Origin: JAGLTZ01 sp023135015
GTDB lineage: Bacteria; Blakebacterota; Blakebacteria; Blakebacterales; Blakebacteraceae
DNA length: 13,914 nt
Assembly: GCA_030631625.1 (NCBI GenBank)
Contig: DAOVKT010000064.1
Coordinates: 1 to 13,914 of the forward strand
Direction: 5' to 3'
This document shows, in pieces, positions 6,055 to 13,365 of this stretch. The stretch's first letter is position 1, and the number at the start of each line of letters is the position of its first letter. Position numbers and translations under genes: made by a program. The notes under the pieces were generated by a model that saw only the letters and a list, made by a program, of their open reading frames with translations, had not been told where the DNA came from and made no database searches.

Positions 6055-8259
6055 CCTAACCGATCGCTGGGTTACCTCATTCTCTCTATCTGCATTCTGC
6101 TCTGGTCTTCATCTGCGGCGGGCCAGCAGCAGAGTGTCAGGGAGCGGGTCGCGGCCCTTGCCGACTCCGGCACCGCCCGGCTCGAACGGGGGGAGATAGA
6201 GGCCGCACGCACTCTTTTCGACCAGGCGCTCCGGCTCGACGGAGATCACCCGAAGGCGGTTCTGGGTATGGGCCGCGTGCTTCTGGAAGATCCGGCTGGA
6301 GCCGAACGGGCGCTTGAGTATCTGAGGCGCGCTACCGCACTGATGCCTACCGATCCGCAGGCCCATTATTACCGGGCGCTTGCCCACGTCAGGATGGCCA
6401 AAACAGATCTCGGCAGGGACAATGCCCAGATGGCCCGCCGGGAGCTGAGACTGGTGCTCGATCTCGATCCTTCTCACTCCGATGCCTACTATCAGCTGGG
6501 TGATCTTCTCAAAGAGGTGTATGAGGACTACGCGGGCGCCGAAGAAGCCTTCCGGATGCAGATCGATGCCAACCCTGCACACTCACTGGCCAGGATTGAC
6601 CTGTTGAAAACCCAGGTTGATCTGGGCAACTGGAATCCCGCCGTTGCCACGGCCGAGGCGATCTTGGGCCGCGATCCCGATTTCACCGAGGCCTATCCCT
6701 ATCTGGCCGCCTCCCATTGGAGGGCGGGCCGGGCCGAGGAGTCGATGCAGGTCTTCGAGCGCTATCTACCCGTCCTCGATGAGGAGGAGCGGAACCTCTA
6801 TATGGGTATGGGCCTGGTCCTTACGCCCAGAGAAAGGTCCGGATTCCTGGCCCTCAACGATGCCGGCCGCCGGGCATTCAGAGCCCACTACTGGGGGATA
6901 CGCGATCCCGACCCGAAGACGCGGGTTAATGAGCGACTCCTGGAGCACTTCATCCGGATCGCATACGCACGAATAGAATTCGGTCAGCATGATTGGCCGT
7001 GGGATCCAAGGGGGGATTTCTACGTCCGTTACGGACCGCCCGATATTCGAACGGGGCGGAACCGCCCTTTCGCGACCGATTTGAGCGTTGACGACCCGCT
7101 CTTCATAAAGAAGAGGAGGGATTTCGAAGTGAGCATGGGGCTGTCGCCGGGAGACATCGGTGAAGCCGATACCTTCGCTACCGAGCGAGTCGGGTTCGTG
7201 GACGCCTCGATACAGTCAAAGGATGAAGTCGTTTCTCCCATGATAGCCGGCCGAGACCCGGAGCGCTGGATTTACCCGGACCGCGGGATCGATGTCAAGT
7301 TCGAAGACCCGATAGGCCGCGGGCGTTACCTGCTTACCAGTGATCGCCATCGCCTGCTGGTTTCCCAGATGGAGACACTGCTCCCGACGGTGAGCGAGGA
7401 GGAGGAGAAGATCGAGGTAATCGACCCGATGGACTCGGTCGTGACCTTTAAGGGAGAAAATGGGAAGACAGTAGTTGAATATGCCTTCGCTCTGCTGCCT
7501 GATGAGTTCGGGGCCTTCAGGAGCGTGACGGGCTCATACGCCACTATCGATGTAGAGGTGGACCTCTATACAGAGTCGTGGGAGCTCGTGGCCGAGACCG
7601 GCCAGAAGTCGAGAAGGCTCAGGACGATCCCCCAGATCCAGATAAGGGGTATCCCTCTATTCGTGGACGCGACGCGCATGGAAGTGGACCCGGGGACCTA
7701 CCGGCTCACCACCATGATTCTCGATCCGGAGACGGGCAAGCGGGCCACCGCCGAAGAGATAGTGGAACTGCCCGACTACTCAGGCAGCGAGCTGATGGTG
7801 AGCAACATCCTCCCCGCTGCACTGATCACCCAGACGGACCCCGCGAGAGAGGGGGCCTTCATCAGGCGTGGCCTGGAAGTGCTGCCGCTGCCCGGCCGGG
7901 CCCTGCAGGTCGACCAGCCGCTCTTCATCTACTACGAGATCTACAATCTGACCAAGGACCAGTACGGGGGGACCGACTACAGGGTGGATTACTCGGTGGC
8001 GGAGGCTCCTCAGGGTATGGCCCTGACAACAAGGCTGTTCCAGGGCCTGGCCTCTCTGGTGGGAGCTGGAAGGAAGCAGGCGGTTATTACGAGCAGCGTT
8101 TCCAGCAGCGGTATAACAAGTGACGTGCATTCCTTCCTCGAGATCGACCTGAGCGGGCTGCAGCCGATGACCTACGAGGTTACACTTATTGTAACCGATA
8201 CCCTTACCGGCAAGTCGGCCTCCAGCTCGCTACTCTTCAGGACACTGCCTGCACCGTAA
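6052..8259 (+). CDS. TPR and GWxTD-domain exported protein
   Basis: A 735-residue exported protein. The signal peptide (MPNRSLGYLILSICILLWSS, cut likely near AAG|QQQ) leads to about five TPR-like repeats (residues 30-240; e.g. EAARTLFDQALRLDGDHPKA, YYQLGDLLKEVYEDYAGAEEAF), which usually bind protein partners. A GWxTD-type domain follows. The conserved run is EHFIRIAYARIEFGQ then DWPWDPRGDFYVRYGPPD (314-331), so the name motif reads DWPWD, with Trp and Asp kept and Gly and Thr changed. The C-terminal half is beta-rich with the family's typical FIYYEIYNL strand (about 630). The GWxTD family has no assigned biochemical role; it recurs in FCB-related and Acidobacteria-like lineages. It starts at TTG. 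The gap to the next gene is 20 bases, so co-expression with the lipoprotein amidohydrolase is likely. Surface or periplasmic scaffold is the most that can be inferred. Confidence 0.85.
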   Translation: MPNRSLGYLILSICILLWSSSAAGQQQSVRERVAALADSGTARLERGEIEAARTLFDQALRLDGDHPKAVLGMGRVLLEDPAGAERALEYLRRATALMPTDPQAHYYRALAHVRMAKTDLGRDNAQMARRELRLVLDLDPSHSDAYYQLGDLLKEVYEDYAGAEEAFRMQIDANPAHSLARIDLLKTQVDLGNWNPAVATAEAILGRDPDFTEAYPYLAASHWRAGRAEESMQVFERYLPVLDEEERNLYMGMGLVLTPRERSGFLALNDAGRRAFRAHYWGIRDPDPKTRVNERLLEHFIRIAYARIEFGQHDWPWDPRGDFYVRYGPPDIRTGRNRPFATDLSVDDPLFIKKRRDFEVSMGLSPGDIGEADTFATERVGFVDASIQSKDEVVSPMIAGRDPERWIYPDRGIDVKFEDPIGRGRYLLTSDRHRLLVSQMETLLPTVSEEEEKIEVIDPMDSVVTFKGENGKTVVEYAFALLPDEFGAFRSVTGSYATIDVEVDLYTESWELVAETGQKSRRLRTIPQIQIRGIPLFVDATRMEVDPGTYRLTTMILDPETGKRATAEEIVELPDYSGSELMVSNILPAALITQTDPAREGAFIRRGLEVLPLPGRALQVDQPLFIYYEIYNLTKDQYGGTDYRVDYSVAEAPQGMALTTRLFQGLASLVGAGRKQAVITSSVSSSGITSDVHSFLEIDLSGLQPMTYEVTLIVTDTLTGKSASSSLLFRTLPAP

Positions 8260-8279
8260 ACTGTTAGGAGATCGCAACA

Positions 8280-10106
8280 ATGCAGCTACTCCCTGATTCA
8301 TTCCCCGCTATTCTGCTGCAGGTTCGCACGCCGGGGTCCGTCCCCGGACATCCTCTCCGCCTTGCGCTGATGGTATCGCTTCTTGCAGCGGTGGTTCTGG
8401 CTGGCTGCAGCAGCCGGCGGATCGAAGGATCAAGAGTGGCCGATCTGATCCTGACTAACGGCCGCTTCTATACCATGGAGCACGACCAACCGTGGGCCCA
8501 GGCCGTGGCAATAAAGGGGAACAAGGTCGTCGAGGTCGGCTCCAGGGCCAAAGTCGACCGCTGGCGCGGTGCGGGAACCCGGACGATCAACCTTAAGGGG
8601 GCGTTCGTCCTTCCCGGCATCATCGACGGACACACCCACTTCGATTCAGCCGGCAGGTTGCTGCTTGGTGCAAACCTGGCTGCAGTCAGTGATGAGGAAG
8701 GGCTCCGGGAAGCATTGAAGGAAGCCGTTGATCGGATGGAGGACGGATGGTCCATAACCGGTGGGGGATGGGGGGCCTACGAATCGTGGCAGGCAGGTTC
8801 AACAGGTGAAGGAAAAGAGGTGGCCGGCGAAAAAGAGGACCTCTTCCAACCTGACAAGGGCATGATCGACTCCGTAACACGGAGGAACCCGGTGCTGGTC
8901 AACCGGTGGGATGGCAGCATGTACCTTGCTAACACCGTTGCTCTGGAGATGGCCGGTATCGACAGGAACACACGGGATCCGAGCGGCGTAACCATCCACC
9001 GGGACAGAAGAGGGAATCCCACAGGTCTCTTCGAGGGGAACCGCGGCGCCATCATGCGTCTCTTCAGGGCACTGCCCGGTACATCGCATGAGCGGAGGCT
9101 CGCCGAGTCACGTCTGGCACTCAAGAAGATGGCGGAGGCCGGCATCACCATGTTCCACGACATCACCCCGCCTGATCAGTTAGAGATATTCCAGGAGCTG
9201 TATGCCAACGGCGAGCTCACCGCCCGTGTCCGGCCGAGGCCGACGCTTGAGAAGGCGGAGTTCCTCCAGCGGGTCGGGATCAGCGACGGGTTCGGTGGTC
9301 CGTGGCTGCGGTTTGCCGGGCTGAAGGACTTCATCGACGGGATTATGGGAAGCTGGGGGGCCATGTTCTATGAGCCGTACGATGACCGGCCGAATCACTA
9401 CGGAGTATGGCGGGTCCGAATGACCCCTCCTCCGGGCATGGAAGAGCTGATCAGGAGGGGATATAGGGCGGGGTTCGCCCCCCACATCCACGCCATAGGC
9501 GATAAGGGCGTGGACACCCTGCTGACCATGTATGAGCGGGTCATAAAGGAATTCGATATCAAAGATCACAGGTGGCGGGTCATCCACGCACAGGTCGTAC
9601 ACGAGAAGGATTTCTCCCGTTTTGGCGAACTGGGTCTTGTGGCTGAGATCAACCCTTACCACCTATCGGACGATATGCGCTGGATGTATGAGCGGATCGG
9701 GGATCGGTGCGAGGGGGCCTACGCCTTCCGCAGCCTCAAGGATAACGGCGCAGTATTGGTGTTCGGAAGCGACTGGCCGGGCACGAACGCTGCCATCTAC
9801 CACCAGCATCCCCGCTACCTGATCCATGCCGCTGTCAACCGTACAACGCTCGACGGTAAGCCTGAAGGTGGCTGGTATCCGGAGCAGAAGATCACCGTCC
9901 ACGAAGCCATCGAGGCGTTTACGATTAATTGCGCATGGGCCGCGTTTGAAGAGGATCAGTTCGGTTCGATCAGGGCGGGCAAGTATGCCGATTTCACAGT
10001 GCTCGATCAGAACCTGATCGAGATCGATCCCGCGGATATTCTGAAGACCGAGGTGCTCTACACGATCGTCGACGGCAGGATCGTCTACGAGAACCCTGAT
10101 CGCTGA
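8280..10106 (+). CDS. YtcJ-like metal-dependent amidohydrolase (family 3), predicted lipoprotein
   Basis: Metal-dependent hydrolase of the amidohydrolase superfamily, 608 residues. The hydrophobic stretch LRLALMVSLLAAVVLAGC has an LAGC lipobox, so C43 is the likely acylation site and the enzyme would be periplasmic or outer-membrane anchored. The run before it is unusually long, but no better start exists: the ATG at 8280 has AGGAG 9 bases upstream, and the only later ATG (8370) would leave no positive charges. Metal-site motifs: GHTHFD (117-122), a Lys in GLKDFIDG (K349, candidate carbamylated ligand), HIHAIGD (402-408), RVIHAQ (433-438) and GSDWP (496-500). The C-terminus has the usual beta-domain (GSIRAGKYADFTVLDQ). 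Substrates in this family are formamides, imides and other amides; none can be chosen here. Last gene of the + strand cluster. Confidence 0.88.
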   Translation: MQLLPDSFPAILLQVRTPGSVPGHPLRLALMVSLLAAVVLAGCSSRRIEGSRVADLILTNGRFYTMEHDQPWAQAVAIKGNKVVEVGSRAKVDRWRGAGTRTINLKGAFVLPGIIDGHTHFDSAGRLLLGANLAAVSDEEGLREALKEAVDRMEDGWSITGGGWGAYESWQAGSTGEGKEVAGEKEDLFQPDKGMIDSVTRRNPVLVNRWDGSMYLANTVALEMAGIDRNTRDPSGVTIHRDRRGNPTGLFEGNRGAIMRLFRALPGTSHERRLAESRLALKKMAEAGITMFHDITPPDQLEIFQELYANGELTARVRPRPTLEKAEFLQRVGISDGFGGPWLRFAGLKDFIDGIMGSWGAMFYEPYDDRPNHYGVWRVRMTPPPGMEELIRRGYRAGFAPHIHAIGDKGVDTLLTMYERVIKEFDIKDHRWRVIHAQVVHEKDFSRFGELGLVAEINPYHLSDDMRWMYERIGDRCEGAYAFRSLKDNGAVLVFGSDWPGTNAAIYHQHPRYLIHAAVNRTTLDGKPEGGWYPEQKITVHEAIEAFTINCAWAAFEEDQFGSIRAGKYADFTVLDQNLIEIDPADILKTEVLYTIVDGRIVYENPDR

Positions 10107-10137
10107 TACCGATAGATACCTGACAGCTAAAGCTTCT

Positions 10138-11643
10138 TCATTCCGCCGATACTTCGGCAAGCCTGGTCAGCAGGTTCCAGACCTCCCGGACGTCATTCTC
10201 GGTGGTCCGGAGGTGCCCTATAGCCAGGCGCAGGGTATAGCGGCCCTTCAGCTTCGTGTGGCTGAGGAAGACATCTCCGGTGGCGTTGGCCCTTGCCATG
10301 ATAGTTGAGTTCAACTCCTCGAGCCGGGTTTCGATTTCCTCGTCACTGCCCTCCATTCCCTGCGGCCGGAACCTGAAGCAGACGGTCGCGAAGTTGACAG
10401 GCGCCATCAGTTCCACCCCCGGCTGATTCCTTATTGTTTCCGCCAGGTCTTCAGCCAGCCTCATGTGGTAACGTAGCCTCTCGGCCAGGCCTTCTGCGCC
10501 GAAGTATCGCAGGACCATCCACAGTTTGAGCGAGCGGAAACGCCGGCCCAGCTGGATGCCGTAGTCCATCAGGTTGGTGACGGCCTCCTCGCTGTCACGC
10601 TCACTGGAGAGGTACTCGGGCACCAGGCTGAAGGTGGCTTTCAGCACCTCGGGCCTCCGGACGAAGAAGGCGCTGCAGTCAACCGGAGTGAAGAGCCATT
10701 TGTGGGGGTTTACAACCAGGGAGTCGGCGCGGTCGCACCCGTCCATGATGTAGCGCTTTTCCGGCACTATAGCGGCCACCCCGCCGTAGGCGGCGTCAAC
10801 GTGAAGCCACAGGTTGAATTCTTCGCAGATGTCGGCGATTTCGGCAACCGGGTCTATGCCGGTGCTCGAAGTGGTGCCGACTGTAGCCACAACCGCCAGC
10901 GGGTGACAGCCGGCTTCCAGATCCGTCAGAATTACTTCATGTAATTCATTCGATAACATACGGAATTCGCTGTCTGTCGGTATCTTGCGCATCTGCTCAA
11001 GGCCGTAACCGAGGGTCATCACGGATTTATCCACGGAAGAATGCGCCTCCTCTGATGCGTATACGGTGAGGGGGGGCAGATCGGAGCGTCCAGCAGCGCC
11101 GCGGGTGCGGATCTGCAGCTCTGGATGCGCCTCCCTCGCGGCGGCCAGTGCAAGCATTGTTGCAATTGATGCGGTATCCACGATATGGCCGTGGAACTCG
11201 TCGGGCAGCCCCAGGAGGTCCCGGAGCCATTCAAGCACCCTCAGCTCCAGCTCGGTGCCGCAGGGGCTGGTCCTCCATGCCATGACATTCTGGCTGGTGG
11301 CCGCGGCAAGCAGCTCTCCCAGGATTGCGGGCCCGGATGCAGAAGATGGGAAGTAGGCCATATACCTGGGGCTGTTCCAGTGGGTGAAACCCGGATAGAG
11401 GATCTCATTGAAGTCGCGGAATATCTCGTCAAATGATTCGCTCTCAGATGGAGGATCCTTCGGAAGCTGACCGGTGATTTCGCCCGGTTCAACCTGGGCA
11501 AGGACTGGCGCCTGCGGACCTTTTTCCAGGTAGTCCGCGATCCAGTCAATCACCTGATGGCCGGCGGCACGAAATGTCTCCACGGGCATATCGCCGGGAG
11601 GGTAAGACAGTGAGGGAGAATCGGAGGAGGGTGTTTGGGACAT
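10138..11643 (-). CDS. PLP-dependent aromatic-L-amino-acid decarboxylase family protein
   Basis: Group II pyridoxal-phosphate decarboxylase, 501 residues (family about 470-510), cytosolic. Using the chosen start, the PLP Lys is K315 in VNPHKWLF, the PLP-nitrogen Asp is in HVDAAYGG (about 283), and the ring-stacking His is in SEEAHSSVDK (about 201). The N-terminal helical module is recognisable (MAYFPSSAS, QNVMAWRTSPCGTELE). Members convert DOPA, tyrosine, phenylalanine or tryptophan to the amine plus CO2; some homologues instead make aldehydes. The substrate is not readable here. The start is ATG at 11643, where AAGGGAG (rev. comp. of 11652-11658) sits 8 bases away. A longer in-frame ATG at 11679 has a weaker AAGGA site. 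The gene is convergent to the amidohydrolase (31-base gap, no clear terminator) and divergent from the aldo/keto reductase. Confidence 0.9.
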   Translation of the reverse strand: MSQTPSSDSPSLSYPPGDMPVETFRAAGHQVIDWIADYLEKGPQAPVLAQVEPGEITGQLPKDPPSESESFDEIFRDFNEILYPGFTHWNSPRYMAYFPSSASGPAILGELLAAATSQNVMAWRTSPCGTELELRVLEWLRDLLGLPDEFHGHIVDTASIATMLALAAAREAHPELQIRTRGAAGRSDLPPLTVYASEEAHSSVDKSVMTLGYGLEQMRKIPTDSEFRMLSNELHEVILTDLEAGCHPLAVVATVGTTSSTGIDPVAEIADICEEFNLWLHVDAAYGGVAAIVPEKRYIMDGCDRADSLVVNPHKWLFTPVDCSAFFVRRPEVLKATFSLVPEYLSSERDSEEAVTNLMDYGIQLGRRFRSLKLWMVLRYFGAEGLAERLRYHMRLAEDLAETIRNQPGVELMAPVNFATVCFRFRPQGMEGSDEEIETRLEELNSTIMARANATGDVFLSHTKLKGRYTLRLAIGHLRTTENDVREVWNLLTRLAEVSAE

Positions 11644-11656
11644 CGAAGGTGCTCCC

Positions 11657-11672
11657 TTCAGATTCATCTGAA
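11657..11672. promoter_or_regulatory. Operator-like inverted repeat before the decarboxylase start
   Basis: TTCAGAT-TC-ATCTGAA: perfect 7-base arms with a 2-base centre. It overlaps the edge of the decarboxylase ribosome site, 13 bases before its ATG. It would fit a dimeric repressor or a small RNA hairpin covering the ribosome site. No regulator gene is in the window. Confidence 0.4.
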
Positions 11673-11687
11673 ATTGCATGTATCCTT

Positions 11688-11693
11688 ATAATA
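11688..11693 (-). promoter_or_regulatory. Candidate -10 element for the decarboxylase
   Basis: TATTAT on the minus strand, about 45 bases before the chosen ATG. The best upstream hexamer (TTACGT) needs a 20-base spacer, so support is weak. Confidence 0.22.
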
Positions 11694-11729
11694 CACGCAT
11701 CACTCAAGAGCGGACGTAACCACGTTCAG

Positions 11730-11758
11730 TTGAAGAGCAGGCACAACAACGATGTAAT
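11730..11758 (+). promoter_or_regulatory. Candidate sigma-70-like promoter for the aldo/keto reductase
   Basis: TTGAAG (11730-11735), a 17-base spacer, then TGTAAT (11753-11758): 4/6 and 5/6 matches with ideal spacing. Transcription would begin near 11765, giving a leader of about 130 bases that contains the 18-base palindrome at 11821. Confidence 0.4.
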
Positions 11759-11820
11759 AATAACCGGTTCCGGCATGTCCGGAGAAGTGCTCGTCACCTT
11801 GACATGAAGTCGGGCCTCTC

Positions 11821-11838
11821 TGATATCCTAGGATATCA
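11821..11838. promoter_or_regulatory. Perfect 18-bp palindrome, operator candidate
   Basis: TGATATCCTAGGATATCA is identical to its own reverse complement and extends no further. It lies 55 bases before the GTG start of the aldo/keto reductase and 62 bases after the candidate -10 element. Position suits a roadblock-type repressor operator. As RNA it would need a loop in its centre, so a DNA-binding role is the simpler reading. Confidence 0.5.
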
Positions 11839-11893
11839 ACCAGGTCCGTGCTGCTCCCAAGTGAACGGCTTATTACGAAAGAGGAGTCTCACA

Positions 11894-13264
11894 GTGGAAA
11901 AGGAATCCAGACACTCGAACCAGAGTGGAATATCCCGCAGGGGTTTTTTGAGCGTAGGCGGTGCAGCTGTCGCCGGAACCACACTCTCCATGCGTCCAGG
12001 GAGCGTCGTGGAAGGACGAGAGCGGCAGGGTGGTGGAGCAAAGATTCGGAAGTATAAGACACTGGGACGCACCGGGTTTGAGGTCTCTGATCTGGCTGTT
12101 GGCGGAGTTCCCCTGAGGAATACTGCTGTAGTCCGATACGCCTATGAGAAAGGGATCAACTATTTCGATGTCGCCGAAAGATACAGCGGGGGAGCTGCCG
12201 AGGAGGCTGTCGGCGAGGCCATGCAGTTCATGGACCGAAGCAAGATTTTTATAACCACGAAAATCGGCATGGGCAACAACGATACAGTAGAAACCGTTCT
12301 GGATAGATGCGGGCAATGTCTAGCGCGAATGAAAACAGATTATATCGATGCCTTTTATATGCACGGAATCGGGAGCGTCGAAGCTCTCAACAATCCCGTT
12401 TTTCATGCCGCAACCGACCGGCTGAAAGCGGATGGGAAAATCAAGTTCATCGGTTTCTCCTGTCATGGCCCCCGTGGCAACAGGGGTGACAGCATGGAGG
12501 ACGTGCTGCTGGCGGCTGCAGAGGATGGGCGGTTCGATCAGGTGCTCTACGTTTATAACTTCATGAACAGGGAAGTGGGTGACAAGATACTGGCCGCCCT
12601 GAAGGCGAAGAACATCGGCACCACTGCGATGAAGACCGCGCCGGGAATGCTCAGGCCTACGCCGTTCGATCCCGAAAACCCGACCGAGCAGCAGACCCAG
12701 TACATCGATCGCATGGTGAGCCGCGGCCGTTCGAGGGAGCAGGCGATAACGGGATTGAGGCGGCAGATCGAGCGCCAGCATGAGACTTATCAGAACACAC
12801 GTCCGTTCATAGAAAAGTACGGGATTGAAACCGAAGAACAGCTCAGACTGGCAAGCATACATTGGGTCGCACAGAATCCCGATATGCATACAACATGTGT
12901 CGGTATGAACGACCTCGATATCATCGACAAGATTGTGCCTCTTTCGGGGACGACATTGTCGCCAGCTGATGAAGCTCTTTTGAGTGATTATGAGACAGTT
13001 CTGAACGACAAGTACTGCAGGCATGGATGCAACATCTGTGCCGGTGCTTGTCCCAACGGACTGCCCGTCAGCACCATCATGCGGTACGCGTACTACTTCG
13101 AGTGCCAGGGGCGCGAGAAGGATGCAATGCTTGAGTACGCGGCACTGGATGAAGGGGATGCCTCCCTCTGCATCGGCTGCCATGCACCATGCAGTGGCGC
13201 CTGCCCTTACGGAATAGACATCCAGTCTACCATGCTGCAGGCGCACTCGCTTCTGACATTGTAG
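11894..13264 (+). CDS. Tat-exported aldo/keto reductase with C-terminal Fe-S cysteine clusters
   Basis: Predicted NAD(P)H-type aldo/keto reductase, 456 residues, exported folded. It starts at GTG 11894, with GAGGAG 7 bases upstream; the in-frame ATG at 11804 has no ribosome site and would read through the palindrome. The Tat signal is SRRGFLSVGGAAVAGTTLS (14-32). The AKR barrel spans about 53-365 and keeps the catalytic tetrad: D92 and Y97 (FDVAERYSGG), K123 (TTKIG), H157 (YMHGIG). The tail carries two ferredoxin-like Cys sets: C375-x3-C379-x2-C382-x3-C386-P and C426-x2-C429-x3-C433-x3-C437-P, suggesting up to two [4Fe-4S] clusters. This AKR plus Fe-S architecture is known in a subgroup of predicted oxidoreductases; the substrate is unknown. 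Divergent from the decarboxylase. Tat export of a metallo-cofactor enzyme is coherent, but a periplasmic NAD(P)H source is not obvious. Confidence 0.87.
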   Translation: MEKESRHSNQSGISRRGFLSVGGAAVAGTTLSMRPGSVVEGRERQGGGAKIRKYKTLGRTGFEVSDLAVGGVPLRNTAVVRYAYEKGINYFDVAERYSGGAAEEAVGEAMQFMDRSKIFITTKIGMGNNDTVETVLDRCGQCLARMKTDYIDAFYMHGIGSVEALNNPVFHAATDRLKADGKIKFIGFSCHGPRGNRGDSMEDVLLAAAEDGRFDQVLYVYNFMNREVGDKILAALKAKNIGTTAMKTAPGMLRPTPFDPENPTEQQTQYIDRMVSRGRSREQAITGLRRQIERQHETYQNTRPFIEKYGIETEEQLRLASIHWVAQNPDMHTTCVGMNDLDIIDKIVPLSGTTLSPADEALLSDYETVLNDKYCRHGCNICAGACPNGLPVSTIMRYAYYFECQGREKDAMLEYAALDEGDASLCIGCHAPCSGACPYGIDIQSTMLQAHSLLTL

Positions 13265-13365
13265 CTGACAGACGTATCAAGAATGGCAAAGAAGGCTTCC
13301 GTGCCCTCGAACTCGGATCAGCAAGGCACTAGACATGTCAATTTATTTATGGATAGCATAGATAG

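Noticed and set aside
11687..11692. TATAAT on the plus strand as the reductase promoter
   Set aside because: The upstream hexamer (TTCATC) is poor and the pair lies inside the decarboxylase leader. The TTGAAG/TGTAAT pair at 11730-11758 is better.
13300..13329. GTGCC/GGCAC stem after the aldo/keto reductase as a terminator
   Set aside because: A five-base stem with a 20-base loop and no continuous T-run is too weak to call.
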